Shown here: positions 9,940 to 19,397 of the stretch, piece by piece | Numbering within the stretch: the first letter of the stretch is position 1 | How the letters are laid out: each line of letters begins with the position of its first letter | Assembly (NCBI GenBank): GCA_016715245.1 | Contig: JADKAS010000003.1 | Coordinates: 310,001-374,000 of the forward strand | Reading direction: 5' to 3' | DNA: 64,000 nt | From: Saprospiraceae bacterium | GTDB taxonomy: Bacteria; Bacteroidota; Bacteroidia; Chitinophagales; Saprospiraceae | The notes under the pieces: model-generated | Seen by the model: the letters and a program-made list of their open reading frames with translations, nothing else | What the model was told of the DNA's origin: nothing | Databases searched by the model: none | Position numbers and translations under genes: made by a program

Positions 9940-10692
9940 ATGATTACAATATTTCTTTCATTATTTTTTGTCCTTGCGCTCAATCTGATTGCCTACTGGT
10001 GGGCGTATAAAAACCAAAGCGACAAACTCACGGATATCACGTATAGTGTATGTTTTATATTATTGTCAATTTTTTTATTTTTTTATAATGGTCAACCAGG
10101 TCTACCGGAATTAATTTTGACAGCTATGGTTGTATTGTGGGGTTTAAGGCTGGGAGGTTTTTTATTGTTCAGGATTTTATCTATTAAAAAAGATGAAAGA
10201 TTCGATGATTTTAGAAACAGCAAATCCGGTTTTCTGAAATTCTGGCTGCTACAAGCATTCAGTATATGGTTTTTATCGCTTCCTTTTGTGATTGGGTTAA
10301 CCACTTCTGAAAAACTATTATTGCATGTTCCGGCTTTAATACTTTTTATTGCAGGATGGCTCCTTGAAACCATTTCAGATTTTCAAAAATATAGTTTCAA
10401 ACAAAGATATGGAAAAAACGCAATAGTTCAAACAGGAATATACAGATTTGTCAGACACCCCAATTACACCGGGGAAATAATGATCTGGCTGGCCATTTTC
10501 TGGTATGTAAGTCCTGTTTTAAAAGGTTGGGACTGGCTATCTCTTATAAGTCCTTTATGGCTGATTATCCTTCTTCTTTTTATTAGCGGAATTCCACTTA
10601 TTGAAAAAGTAAATGTAGTCAAATATAAAGATAACCCTGAATATCAGAAATATATTAAAAAAACTAAAAAACTTATTCCTTTCCTGTATTGA
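9940..10692 (+). CDS. DUF1295 membrane protein (steroid 5-alpha-reductase/ICMT-like fold)
   Basis: The 250-residue protein has about six or seven hydrophobic helices and a C-terminal segment with RHPNYTGE near residue 172, the conserved signature of the DUF1295/isoprenylcysteine-methyltransferase-like superfamily. Members are integral membrane enzymes or reductases with mostly unknown substrates. Its last 20 bases overlap the 3' end of purL on the other strand. Function beyond the family is not assignable. Confidence 0.85.
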   Translation: MITIFLSLFFVLALNLIAYWWAYKNQSDKLTDITYSVCFILLSIFLFFYNGQPGLPELILTAMVVLWGLRLGGFLLFRILSIKKDERFDDFRNSKSGFLKFWLLQAFSIWFLSLPFVIGLTTSEKLLLHVPALILFIAGWLLETISDFQKYSFKQRYGKNAIVQTGIYRFVRHPNYTGEIMIWLAIFWYVSPVLKGWDWLSLISPLWLIILLLFISGIPLIEKVNVVKYKDNPEYQKYIKKTKKLIPFLY

Positions 10693-13600
10693 CTTTTTCA
10701 ATCCATTCCCTTGCGTTCACAAATGCCTGAATCCATGGAGTTACTTCGTCATAGATACCTTTCTCCATTTTAGGGTAATTTGCCCAATTCCAGGGAAATA
10801 TAGACCTTTCAATATGAGGCATTGTCACCAGATGTCTTCCGTCATCACTGCACAACATAGCAACATTATAATCTGAACCATTTGGATTTGCTGGATAACT
10901 ATTGTTCAAATACGTGCTGATAATATGATATTCTCTTTCATTTTTTGGCAAGTGAAACTTTCCTTCACCATGGGATATCCAAACACCTAGTTGACTCCCG
11001 GCTAATGATTTCATCATAACTGAGTGATTGGGTTGAACAACAACATTTAAAAAATTACTTTCATGTTTATGGCTGTCATTCCATTCCATTTTTGGTTTTA
11101 TATCATGACCCGGATTGATAAGGCCCAGTTCAACAAATAATTGACATCCATTACAAATACCTATGGATAATGTGTCTTTTCGTTTAAAGAAATTTTGAAT
11201 TACTTCTGTTGCTTTTTGATTGTATAATAACGCTCCTGCCCAACCCTTTGCAGAACCTAATACATCAGAATTGGAAAAGCCTCCTACAGCGCCCAGAAAC
11301 TGAACATCTTCAAGCGTTTCTCTTCCTGACATTAAATCAGTGGTATGAATATCTTTTACTTCAAATCCTGCCAGGAATAATGCGTTGGCAAGTTCCCTCT
11401 CCGAATTACTTCCTTTTTCTCTTAAAATGGCTGCAACAGGTTTATTTGCCGGCATGGAAGGTTTATTACCTGTAAAATCTACAGGGAATGTAAATGAAAG
11501 CGGATATTGATCAAAATTATCAAATCTTTCCTTTGCTTTCATTTTACCCGATTGTAATATATCGAACAAATAAGAAGTTTTAAACCATCTCTTTCTCAGA
11601 TCTTTAGTTTTAAACCTGGTTGATGTTGCTTTATGAAATATATTTATCTCTCCATTTTCATTCGGACTGGCTATTTTGATAAATGAAATTCCCTTTGAAT
11701 TTAGCGTATTTTCTATGTCCTGGTGAGCTTGTATACATATACCATTGTTCTCTGAAAATAAATAAGATATCAGGTTTTCGGAATCCGGTACAAAGATGTC
11801 GATTCCGGATATTTCAGAACTAAATACCATTTCACACAAAGTGACAATTTTTCCGCCACTACCAATATCATGGCCTGCATTTATTTTTTCCAGATGTATA
11901 CATTCCTGAATAGTTTCAAAACAATTTTTTACATAATCGGCATTTTGCGCATACGGTGCTCTATTTCCCACAAAATTCAGTGTCTGGGCAAAAGCAGAAC
12001 CGCCGGTTACATTTTCATCTTGTGTCCAGTCAATAAAATATATGGAACCTCCGTCTTTAATGAGATTAGGTTCAACAACTTTTCTAATATCTAAACATTC
12101 CCCAATGGCAGAAATGATAACGGTGCCAGGCGACATAACTTCCTGACCATCAGGATATTTTTGTTTCATCGAAAGACTATCTTTACCTGTTGGTATGTTA
12201 ATGCCCAAAGAGATGGCAAATAAACTGCAGGCTTCAACAGCCCTGTATAATCTTTCATCTTCCCCCGGATTTTTACAAGGCCACATCCAGTTTGCCGACA
12301 AAGAAATACTGCTCAAACCATTTGTCAAAGGTGCCCAGACTATATTGGTTAAAGCCTCCGTTATGGCACAAATACTTCCTGCTGCAGGGTCAATCAAAGC
12401 CGTTGCCGGAGCATGCCCTACTGAAGTGGCAATTCCAAAATAGGTGTCATAATCTAAAGCCATTACACCGCAATTATTTAATGGCAGCTGAAAAATACCG
12501 GTACATTGCTGCTTGGCAACTCTGCCTCCTACACACCTGTCTACTTTATTCGTAAGCCAGTCTTTGCATGCTACAGATTCGAGGCTTAGCACGTTGTGCA
12601 AATATTGTTCAAGATTATTTTCGTGAAATTTGATTTCCTGAAAGGAAGTTTCATTTTTTTTATCCGTCATTATAAATTTCGGCGAACTTCCAAAAAAATC
12701 AGATAATGTAAGATCTATCGGTTTTTTATTGTTTTTTTCAGAATAAAAACTGAAGTGGTGATCACCTGTAATTTCTCCGACGACATACAATGGTGCTCTC
12801 TCCCTCTCAGCAATTTTAATGAGCAATGGCAAATCTTTTTCTGCAATAACAAGACCCATCCTTTCCTGGGATTCATTGCCGATAATCTCCTTGAATGAAA
12901 GTGTCGGATCTCCGATTGGCAATGTGTCGAGATTTATTTTTCCTCCGGTAGATTCTACCAGTTCAGAAAAACAATTTAAGTGTCCGCCGGCTCCGTGATC
13001 ATGAATGGAAATTATTTTGTTGTCTTCACTTTCCACCATGGCACGTATGGTGTTGGCAACTCGTTTTTGCATTTCAGGGTTCGATCTCTGGATGGCATTT
13101 AATTCGATGGACGAACTGAAAACTCCCGTATCTGCAGAAGAAACAGCGGCCCCTCCCATTCCAATTCTGTAATTGTCTCCTCCAAGAAGAACAATTTTAT
13201 CCCCATTAGCAGGATGTTTTTTCTTTGCCTGATCGGCATGAGTATATCCGATACCACCTGCCAGCATGATGACTTTGTCAAAGCCCAAACTTTTGTTTCC
13301 TTCAAAACATTCAAAAGTATACAAAGAACCGCAAATCAATGGCTGTCCGAATTTATTTCCGAAATCACTTGCACCGTTAGATGCCTTAATAAGAATATCA
13401 ATCGGATTTTGATACAACCATTTTCTTGCTTTATTGGATTCTTCCCATTCTTTACCGGGTTCAAGTCGCGGGTAAGCTGTCATATATACTGCTGTACCTG
13501 CAAGTGGCAGAGAGCCCTGTCCACCCGCCAGACGATCTCTGATCTCTCCTCCCGAACCTGTTGCAGCACCGTTAAAAGGCTCTACCGTAGTAGGAAAATT

Positions 13601-14341
13601 ATGGGTTTCCGCTTTCAGTGATAATACCGTTGGAATGGATTTTTTATAATAAAAATCTGCCCTTTCACTGGATTTAGGTGCAAACTGGACACATGTAGGA
13701 CCTTCAATAAAAGCAACATTATCCTTGTATGCAGAAATGATATAATTTGGATTTTCCTTTGAAGTTTTTTTGATCAACTGGAAAAGACTTTCCTTTTTTT
13801 CTTCACCGTCAATAACAAAAGTTCCGTTAAAAATTTTATGCCTGCAATGTTCAGAATTAACCTGCGAAAATCCAAATATCTCAGAATCGGTCAACAACCT
13901 TCCCAATCGGCTTGAAACATCCTGTAAATACTGAATTTCTTCATTGCTTAGTGACAAACCTTCTTTTTTATTGTAGCCGGCAATATCTTCAATGTACAAA
14001 ATGTCTTCCGTTAGTATGGGTATCGAAAAAATATCCTGATTGAGTTGCCCGAATACCTGTAACAACATTGGGTCATATCCGGTTTCTTGACTTGTTGATA
14101 AAAACTTTTCAATCCTGGTAATACCTGAAACACCCATGTTGATGGTTATTTCAACTGCATTGGTACTCCATGGCGTGATCATAGTCGGCCGTGGTCCGAT
14201 AAAGTAACCATTAATTATTTTATCATCCAACAAACCGGCATTACCGAATAACCAGCATAATTTGTTTATGTCAGATGTTTGAAGCGGATTTGAAGACTCA
14301 ACTGCGTAAATGTTTTCATTTTCTTTAAAAAAAGTCAGCAT
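10673..14341 (-). CDS. purL: Phosphoribosylformylglycinamidine synthase, large single-chain form
   Basis: The enzyme makes FGAM from FGAR, ATP and glutamine in purine synthesis. From ATG 14341 it is 1222 residues, the length of the fused gamma-proteobacterial/eukaryotic type. In order there are a PurS-like N-terminus, a linker with QVNSEHCRHKIF, two AIR-synthase-like halves with GGxGxGGxxR-type segments, and a C-terminal class I glutaminase with nucleophile Cys in GICNGCQL and the His/Glu pair in SHGEGKF. The frame is open further to 14410, but a TAATTTTG promoter box at 14369-14376 lies inside that extension, so 14341 is chosen. The 3' end overlaps the DUF1295 gene by 20 bases, tail to tail. 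Confidence 0.95.
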   Translation of the reverse strand: MLTFFKENENIYAVESSNPLQTSDINKLCWLFGNAGLLDDKIINGYFIGPRPTMITPWSTNAVEITINMGVSGITRIEKFLSTSQETGYDPMLLQVFGQLNQDIFSIPILTEDILYIEDIAGYNKKEGLSLSNEEIQYLQDVSSRLGRLLTDSEIFGFSQVNSEHCRHKIFNGTFVIDGEEKKESLFQLIKKTSKENPNYIISAYKDNVAFIEGPTCVQFAPKSSERADFYYKKSIPTVLSLKAETHNFPTTVEPFNGAATGSGGEIRDRLAGGQGSLPLAGTAVYMTAYPRLEPGKEWEESNKARKWLYQNPIDILIKASNGASDFGNKFGQPLICGSLYTFECFEGNKSLGFDKVIMLAGGIGYTHADQAKKKHPANGDKIVLLGGDNYRIGMGGAAVSSADTGVFSSSIELNAIQRSNPEMQKRVANTIRAMVESEDNKIISIHDHGAGGHLNCFSELVESTGGKINLDTLPIGDPTLSFKEIIGNESQERMGLVIAEKDLPLLIKIAERERAPLYVVGEITGDHHFSFYSEKNNKKPIDLTLSDFFGSSPKFIMTDKKNETSFQEIKFHENNLEQYLHNVLSLESVACKDWLTNKVDRCVGGRVAKQQCTGIFQLPLNNCGVMALDYDTYFGIATSVGHAPATALIDPAAGSICAITEALTNIVWAPLTNGLSSISLSANWMWPCKNPGEDERLYRAVEACSLFAISLGINIPTGKDSLSMKQKYPDGQEVMSPGTVIISAIGECLDIRKVVEPNLIKDGGSIYFIDWTQDENVTGGSAFAQTLNFVGNRAPYAQNADYVKNCFETIQECIHLEKINAGHDIGSGGKIVTLCEMVFSSEISGIDIFVPDSENLISYLFSENNGICIQAHQDIENTLNSKGISFIKIASPNENGEINIFHKATSTRFKTKDLRKRWFKTSYLFDILQSGKMKAKERFDNFDQYPLSFTFPVDFTGNKPSMPANKPVAAILREKGSNSERELANALFLAGFEVKDIHTTDLMSGRETLEDVQFLGAVGGFSNSDVLGSAKGWAGALLYNQKATEVIQNFFKRKDTLSIGICNGCQLFVELGLINPGHDIKPKMEWNDSHKHESNFLNVVVQPNHSVMMKSLAGSQLGVWISHGEGKFHLPKNEREYHIISTYLNNSYPANPNGSDYNVAMLCSDDGRHLVTMPHIERSIFPWNWANYPKMEKGIYDEVTPWIQAFVNAREWIEKVNTGKE

Positions 14342-14368
14342 ATGATGAAGGAGGATTGAATGTAAGTG

Positions 14369-14376
14369 CAAAATTA
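14369..14376 (-). promoter_or_regulatory. -7 promoter box for purL
   Basis: TAATTTTG on the minus strand fits the Bacteroidota -7 consensus TAnnTTTG. Transcription would begin near 14363, giving a leader of about 20 bases to ATG 14341. No convincing -33 TTTG is visible. Confidence 0.5.
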
Positions 14377-14620
14377 CGTTTCTTGGAAAAACTATTCTAA
14401 CTGAAACCAATATAAAAAAAATTTAATACGTGATTAATTCCAAAAAACAAGATATTTTTTATAATCATTAATAAAAACACAACCATTAGTTTACCTTTAT
14501 ACGCACTCATTAATACATTATGTCATAAAAAATCATACTTGTAATGTTAAAATATTCTTTTGCTTTTGAAATCTGTTTTGAAAAATTTGTAACATTGCAC
14601 ATTATTAATAATTTTAATTA

Positions 14621-15409
14621 ATGATTCTTGTTGCAGACATTGGCAATTCCAATATTGTACTTTCCCTTTACAAGGATAGTGAATGGTGTCATACATTTCG
14701 TCATGAAACAAAAGGTGTACAACAGGAATTTTACTACGAAATAGCGCTTCGTCAAATAATAATGGAATGGGGAATTCACTCTATTAATGTCCGCTTTGCC
14801 GTTGTGAGCAGCGTTGTACCTGACCTAAATACTCATATTGTTGAAGCTATAAAAAACGTAATTTCCTGCCCTGTTCTTTTACTGGGACCTGAAACTTTTA
14901 AAAATCTTGACATATACGTTCCTCTGCCTTATGAAATAGGGTCTGACCTTGTTTGTAATGCATACGCAGCTTTACAAAAATACGGTCAAAAGGTAATGGT
15001 TGCTGACTTCGGCACAGCATTAAGTTTTGTCGTAGCAGACCGGAAAGAAGGCATCGTTGGTGTGATTATTGCTCCGGGATTAAAAACCGCAGCTGCGTCT
15101 CTGAGTGATCAGACCGCACAACTCCCTACCGTTCCACTTGAATATCCAACTTCCATTCTTGGAAAAGATACTAAAACCGCCATCCAATCCGGAATCATGT
15201 TTGGTTATAATGGACTGTTCAAAGAAATCAGTTTTCAAATAAAAAAGGAAATGGGATCTGACATAATTATCATTTTGACCGGAGGACATGTTTCTATAAT
15301 TTCGGGAATCCATAAAGAAGCAGATATTATAGATAAAATGCTTACACTGGACGGAATGCGTCTTATCGGAGAATTTATGTTTTCTCATCATCCGGATCAT
15401 TTTCAATAA
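14621..15409 (+). CDS. coaX: Type III pantothenate kinase
   Basis: CoaX phosphorylates pantothenate, the first step of coenzyme A synthesis, in the cytoplasm. The 262-residue product starts with the ASKHA phosphate loop DIGNSN (residues 6-11), has the pantothenate-binding segment GSDLVCNAYAA near 107, and the second ASKHA motif DFGTALSF near residue 130, where most homologues read DFGTATT. It is followed 5 bases later by the methyltransferase gene. Assignment is secure from motif order and length. Confidence 0.92.
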   Translation: MILVADIGNSNIVLSLYKDSEWCHTFRHETKGVQQEFYYEIALRQIIMEWGIHSINVRFAVVSSVVPDLNTHIVEAIKNVISCPVLLLGPETFKNLDIYVPLPYEIGSDLVCNAYAALQKYGQKVMVADFGTALSFVVADRKEGIVGVIIAPGLKTAAASLSDQTAQLPTVPLEYPTSILGKDTKTAIQSGIMFGYNGLFKEISFQIKKEMGSDIIIILTGGHVSIISGIHKEADIIDKMLTLDGMRLIGEFMFSHHPDHFQ

Positions 15410-15414
15410 TAAAA

Positions 15415-16149
15415 GTGGACAGAAATTATTACCGGCAATATTATGACCTTGAAAGATCAAACTGGTGGTTTGTGGCAAGATCCTCTATCATCAGCCAATG
15501 TCTTGAAATTCATACAGAGCCATTATCACCTAAAAAAATTCTCAATATTGGCGTGGCTACAGGAGCCACCTCAGATATGTTAAAAAAATTTGGTACTGTT
15601 ATATCTTCAGAATTCGATGCAGAAACCTGTACATTTTTGCGACAGGTTTTAAAAATGGAAGTTATCGAAGCATCCGTTACAGAACTCCCTTTTCCTGACA
15701 ATGAATTTGATCTTGTTTGTGCTTTTGACGTAATTGAACATGTAGAAAATGATGAACAAGCTATGGAGGAAATGAAAAGGGTTTGCAAAAAAGGAGGATA
15801 TGTAGCTATTACGGTCCCGGCAGACAAAAATTTATGGAGTCCACATGATGTCATCAATCACCATTTCAGACGTTATAGTCTGAGCGAAATGGAGAATCTG
15901 GTTTCTGCAAGGAAATTACAAATAATGTATATAAGCTGCTTCAATTCTATCTTGTACTGGCCCATCCGATTCGTAAGATTTTTTAAAAATCTGATTCAAA
16001 AAAAAGACGCTCCGACTTCTGATTTTGATACAGCTCTACCGGCCTTATTTAACCATTTTTTGCTAAGGTTATTTTCGTTTGAAAAAACATGGCTGGGAAA
16101 GAAAAAAATATCTTTTGGGGTCTCATTGATTTGTATTTGCAAAAAATAA
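15415..16149 (+). CDS. Class I SAM-dependent methyltransferase
   Basis: The 244-residue protein starts at GTG 15415, directly after coaX. The opening YYDLERSNWWFVAR pattern is typical of a family of small methyltransferases found with glycan genes. The SAM-binding loop is ILNIGVATG near residue 45, the acidic motif II lies around SSEFDAE, and FDVIEHVEN near residue 110 is motif IV. The acceptor is unknown. Glycosyltransferase genes follow after the MITE-like element, which makes a lipid-carrier or glycan substrate plausible. Confidence 0.85.
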   Translation: MDRNYYRQYYDLERSNWWFVARSSIISQCLEIHTEPLSPKKILNIGVATGATSDMLKKFGTVISSEFDAETCTFLRQVLKMEVIEASVTELPFPDNEFDLVCAFDVIEHVENDEQAMEEMKRVCKKGGYVAITVPADKNLWSPHDVINHHFRRYSLSEMENLVSARKLQIMYISCFNSILYWPIRFVRFFKNLIQKKDAPTSDFDTALPALFNHFLLRLFSFEKTWLGKKKISFGVSLICICKK

Positions 16150-16180
16150 TAAAGCCCACTTCGGAAGACCTTTGAACCTT

Positions 16181-16219
16181 AAAAAATACCCTATCTTTTG
16201 TGATAAGAAGAGGTATTTT
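16181..16219 (+). terminator. Possible terminator hairpin after the methyltransferase gene
   Basis: AAAAATACC pairs with GGTATTTT, with an inner TCTT/AAGA pair, about 30 bases after the stop codon. The T-run is short, so termination is only suggested. Confidence 0.4.
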
Positions 16220-16332
16220 ACCTGCAGGAAAGACAAAATAAAGTATGTTAAACCCAAATTCCGCATTAGACTTTATTCGAATGTATAAATGACAAAATAG
16301 CTGGCATTGTCCGGAGATTTTATCCTTCTGAT

Positions 16333-16384
16333 GTCTCGTCTCGTCTCGTCTCGTCTCGTCATTATTGACGAGACGAGACAAGAC
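16333..16384. repeat. GTCTC tandem repeat forming a long hairpin
   Basis: Five tandem GTCTC units plus GTC (16333-16360), a 6-base ATTATT loop, then GACGAGACGAGACAAGAC (16367-16384). The last 18 bases of the left arm pair with the right arm with one mismatch. Confidence 0.85.
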
Positions 16385-16426
16385 TATGAGGACATAAAAT
16401 TGAGAATGACCAAACGATGTTAAGCA

Positions 16427-16451
16427 AAATCGTGATGCGAAATCACGATTT
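16427..16451. repeat. 10-bp perfect hairpin with GCGAA loop
   Basis: AAATCGTGAT pairs with ATCACGATTT around the 5-base loop GCGAA, inside the MITE-like element. Confidence 0.8.
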
Positions 16452-16461
16452 AGTGAGGGAA

Positions 16462-16481
16462 CCATGCAAAGCTTTGCATGG
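16462..16481. repeat. 20-bp perfect palindrome
   Basis: CCATGCAAAG is followed immediately by its reverse complement CTTTGCATGG. Flanking GAA and TTC extend the pairing past one bulged C. Confidence 0.85.
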
Positions 16482-16574
16482 CTTCTTATGTTGTCAGATT
16501 TCCATGCAGTTCATTTCAAATGCGGATTCTGGGTTTTATTTTTCCAAAGAATAAAAAAGTATAATATATAGATT

Positions 16575-16605
16575 TTTGGTCATTAAATGATTATCTTTAT
16601 ATTTG
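16575..16605 (+). promoter_or_regulatory. Promoter for the GT-C/GT2 glycosyltransferase pair
   Basis: TTTG at 16575-16578 and TATATTTG at 16598-16605, separated by 19 bases, match the Bacteroidota -33/-7 promoter. The ATG at 16622 lies 16 bases beyond the -7 box. Confidence 0.65.
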
Positions 16606-16621
16606 CATGAATTAAAAATTT

Positions 16622-18286
16622 ATGCAAAAAAAATCAGAATCACTTAAGGTCAAATCTGAAAAAACAGATGCTGCATTTTTTGACTTTCATTCATTTTTAT
16701 CAGGCAAAATATTTACATGGATTGGAATTATTTTCATTTCTGTTTTGATTTTTATTTTGCGGAGCAGGCTACTTCCTATACCTTTTGAAAGAGATGAAGG
16801 TGGATTTGCGTATATGGGATATACTTGGTTGGAGGGCACTTCTCTCTTTACAGATTATGTAGATGTCAAGCCACCTTTGATATATATACTTTATGGAATA
16901 TTTTCAAAATTATTCGGTGCTGACCCATCGGGAATTCACACAGGTCTGATGTTGTTTAATCTTGGTTTTTCCATTACCTTTTTTCTATTTCTGAAAAAAT
17001 ATTATCATAGTGGCATTGCTTTATTAGCTTCCGTTTCATTTGTTCTGCTGTCTTCGATGAGCAATGTTTTTGGATTTGCAGCCCATGCCACTCAATTATT
17101 AATTTGGCCTGCTATCGGAGGTTTATGGTTGACAAGACAAGGTCTGGAACAGGAAAAATTATTGAAAATTGCTTTAGGCGGATTTCTGTTGGGTATTGCC
17201 TTTCTGATAAAACAGCAGGCTTTAGGTTTTATGTTACTGGCAGGAATATTTTTATCATTCATAACTTTGTATCCAAAACCCAGATGGGTATTTTGGTTAA
17301 AAACCGGAGCTACCCTTACCTTTTTCGCTGTACTTCCTTATGTCCTTTGTTTGATTTGGTTTTATTTTACCGGAGCCCTTCATAATTTTTGGTACTGGAC
17401 ATATGTGTGGCCAAGTCAATTTGCTGCCAAACAGACAGGAAACATTGAACTTTTTAATATGATGTACGGTATGGTCTCCCGCAATACGGAATGGATTTGG
17501 TATATCGGTTTATCAGGTTTAATGCTCATCTGGTTTACAAAAATCCCTATAACTGAAAAGGTATTTTCGCTATTACTCGCTTTTTTCGGATTTCTGGCTC
17601 TTTCGATTGGATTCCATTACTACCCTCATTATTTTGTAGTCTTATTACCTGCTGTATGTCTCGGATTTGCTTTGGCAATGTATTCGATAGGTACTTTTTT
17701 ACAAAGGATTAATATTTCTTCCGGAATTTCTTATCCTCTGGTCATACTTTTTTCTTTAGCCCCATTGTTTTTTACTTTTAAATCTTCAAAAGATTATTAT
17801 TTTAAGGATAAGCACGCCAATATATTGAGAAATGTTTATGGTGCCAATCCTTTTCAGGAAAGTTATATAATGGGAAATAAAATTAAAAAAATGAGTTTAC
17901 CAGGAGATTCGATTCTGGTTTTAGGGTCAGAACCTCAGATTCTTTTTTATTCAAAATTGCCCTCCATAACAGAGCATATGCATTACTACCAGTTGGTAGA
18001 TGGTGGCAGTCAAAATGACAGTCTTCAGCAAATATTAATCAATAAAGCTGAAAAAAGCAAACCACGCTTTTTGGTTTTCAGCAGAAACGGTTATTCATGG
18101 CTTAACAAAAATCCTGAAAGTAAATTATTCACTTGGTTAAACCCGTTTATACAACAAAATTATACCTTGATTGGCATGGCCAATGTCAACAAAGACAAAC
18201 CAACAACGTACTTGTGGGACAAGGATGTCAATTATGATAAAATGACAAATGAAAGTTTATTATTATTCTCGCGAAATCTTAATTAA
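16622..18286 (+). CDS. ArnT/PMT-like GT-C glycosyltransferase, polytopic membrane protein
   Basis: The 554-residue protein has a first transmembrane helix at about residues 30-48, then the extracytoplasmic PFERDEGGFAY segment whose adjacent Asp-Glu pair is the catalytic signature of ArnT/PMT-type enzymes, and roughly ten more hydrophobic helices. A soluble C-terminal part of about 130 residues follows. Such enzymes move a sugar from a polyprenyl-phosphate donor to a lipid, protein or glycan on the outer face of the inner membrane. It overlaps the next gene by one base (TAATG), a GT2 that probably makes the polyprenyl-phosphate sugar. Confidence 0.8.
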   Translation: MQKKSESLKVKSEKTDAAFFDFHSFLSGKIFTWIGIIFISVLIFILRSRLLPIPFERDEGGFAYMGYTWLEGTSLFTDYVDVKPPLIYILYGIFSKLFGADPSGIHTGLMLFNLGFSITFFLFLKKYYHSGIALLASVSFVLLSSMSNVFGFAAHATQLLIWPAIGGLWLTRQGLEQEKLLKIALGGFLLGIAFLIKQQALGFMLLAGIFLSFITLYPKPRWVFWLKTGATLTFFAVLPYVLCLIWFYFTGALHNFWYWTYVWPSQFAAKQTGNIELFNMMYGMVSRNTEWIWYIGLSGLMLIWFTKIPITEKVFSLLLAFFGFLALSIGFHYYPHYFVVLLPAVCLGFALAMYSIGTFLQRINISSGISYPLVILFSLAPLFFTFKSSKDYYFKDKHANILRNVYGANPFQESYIMGNKIKKMSLPGDSILVLGSEPQILFYSKLPSITEHMHYYQLVDGGSQNDSLQQILINKAEKSKPRFLVFSRNGYSWLNKNPESKLFTWLNPFIQQNYTLIGMANVNKDKPTTYLWDKDVNYDKMTNESLLLFSRNLN

Positions 18287-19218
18287 TGGCTGCTGATGTT
18301 ACGCTAACTTTGGTCATTCCTTTATATAATGAAGAGGTCAATATCCAAAAACTTTTTGAAAGGTGTACTTCCGCTTTGACTGCCTGGACAGAAGCCTATG
18401 AAATCATTTGCATTAATGACGGAAGCAGTGACAAAACACTGGAACTCCTTAAATCCATCCACAAACTTGACTCCAGATGGAAAGTTATTTCTCTTTCCAG
18501 AAATTTTGGACACCAACAGGCATTTTTATGTGGCCTTTCACGAGCAACCGGACATTTGGTTGCTATGATGGATGGAGATTTACAGGATCCTCCTGAATTA
18601 CTCAAAAAGTTTTATGAAACCATGCAAGAAAGTGATTGCGATGTTGTTTATGGTATTCGCTCGAAAAGGAAAGAATCTGCTTTTAAAAAATTAATGTACC
18701 AGTCATATTATAGAATATTAAAAAAAATGGCCAACATCGAAATTCCTTTGGACAGTGGTGATTTTTGTCTGATGAAAAAAGAAGTGGCCTTCAATTTAGT
18801 AGCTACGCGTGAACAAAGTTTATTCATTCGGGGCATAAGAAGTTGGCTTGGCTATAAACAAGTGGGTTATGTGTATGAAAGAGATGCCCGATTCGGCGGA
18901 GAACCCAAATACACATTTAAAAAATTATTCCAATTAGCGTATAATGGAATTTTCAGTTTCAGCCAGATGCCTGTTAAATTGTTGACATCGCTTGGCTTTT
19001 GGGTTGTTTTGATTTCCGTTTTTTATAGTGTATATGCTCTGTATATAAAAATCACAAGTCCAAATGTGCCTCAGGGATTTACAACACTTGCCATTGCTAT
19101 CTTTTTTTTCGGTGGTGTTCAATTGATCGCATTGGGTATCATCGGAGAATATGTCCTACGAATTTATGATGAAACCAGAAACAGACCACTTTTTATAGAA
19201 AAAGAAGTCTTGTGGTAA
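18286..19218 (+). CDS. GT2 polyprenyl-phosphate glycosyltransferase (DPM1/ArnC/GtrB-like)
   Basis: The 310-residue protein has a GT-A domain with VIPLYNEE at residues 10-17, INDGSSD near 43-49 and the DGDLQDPPE motif (96-104) that holds the DxD metal site and is diagnostic for dolichyl/undecaprenyl-phosphate sugar transferases. Two C-terminal transmembrane helices (about 228-250 and 262-288) anchor it. It likely charges undecaprenyl phosphate with a hexose at the cytoplasmic face, supplying the upstream GT-C enzyme with which it is translationally coupled. Confidence 0.88.
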   Translation: MAADVTLTLVIPLYNEEVNIQKLFERCTSALTAWTEAYEIICINDGSSDKTLELLKSIHKLDSRWKVISLSRNFGHQQAFLCGLSRATGHLVAMMDGDLQDPPELLKKFYETMQESDCDVVYGIRSKRKESAFKKLMYQSYYRILKKMANIEIPLDSGDFCLMKKEVAFNLVATREQSLFIRGIRSWLGYKQVGYVYERDARFGGEPKYTFKKLFQLAYNGIFSFSQMPVKLLTSLGFWVVLISVFYSVYALYIKITSPNVPQGFTTLAIAIFFFGGVQLIALGIIGEYVLRIYDETRNRPLFIEKEVLW

Positions 19219-19397
19219 ATAGTAAAACGGAATTCGAATTGATTGACCAAAATGATTAATTCTATTATTTTTGCATTTTTAATCTTTCTTCCTTTGATAA
19301 CCAAACACTTTAAAGCAATGGTTTTTTGTATAAAACACTTTGAAAATAAATACCATTTAATCTGTTTTGGTGACAAAAAGAGTTTAAATCAAAATTC

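Larger units (their letters stand above)
16251..16535. mobile_element. MITE-like element with imperfect terminal inverted repeats and three internal hairpins
   Basis: The ends are imperfect inverted repeats: AACCCAAATTCCGCATTAG on the left, and the reverse complement of the right end reads AACCCAGAATCCGCATTTG (16 of 19 bases agree). Both are flanked by TTA (16248-16250 and 16536-16538), a possible 3-bp target duplication. Inside are an 18-bp stem built from GTCTC units (16343-16384), a 10-bp hairpin (16427-16451) and a 20-bp perfect palindrome (16462-16481). No coding frame resembles a transposase. The size (285 bp) and structure fit a non-autonomous element. It fills most of the 472-bp gap between the methyltransferase and glycosyltransferase genes. 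Confidence 0.55.

Noticed and set aside
13214..13621. Plus-strand open frame of 135 codons inside purL
   Set aside because: It lies entirely opposite a highly conserved PurL domain and has no domain or promoter of its own.
15080..15478. Minus-strand frame of 132 codons opposite coaX
   Set aside because: Overlaps coaX and the methyltransferase start; no recognisable motif.
16333..16384. GTCTC repeats considered as a CRISPR or programmed simple-repeat locus
   Set aside because: The units are 5 bases with no spacers, and the whole forms one hairpin inside the MITE-like element.
16049..16465. Minus-strand open frame of 138 codons across the end of the methyltransferase gene and the palindromic region
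   Set aside because: It owes its length to the repeat units, overlaps a well-supported gene and shows no protein-like composition.
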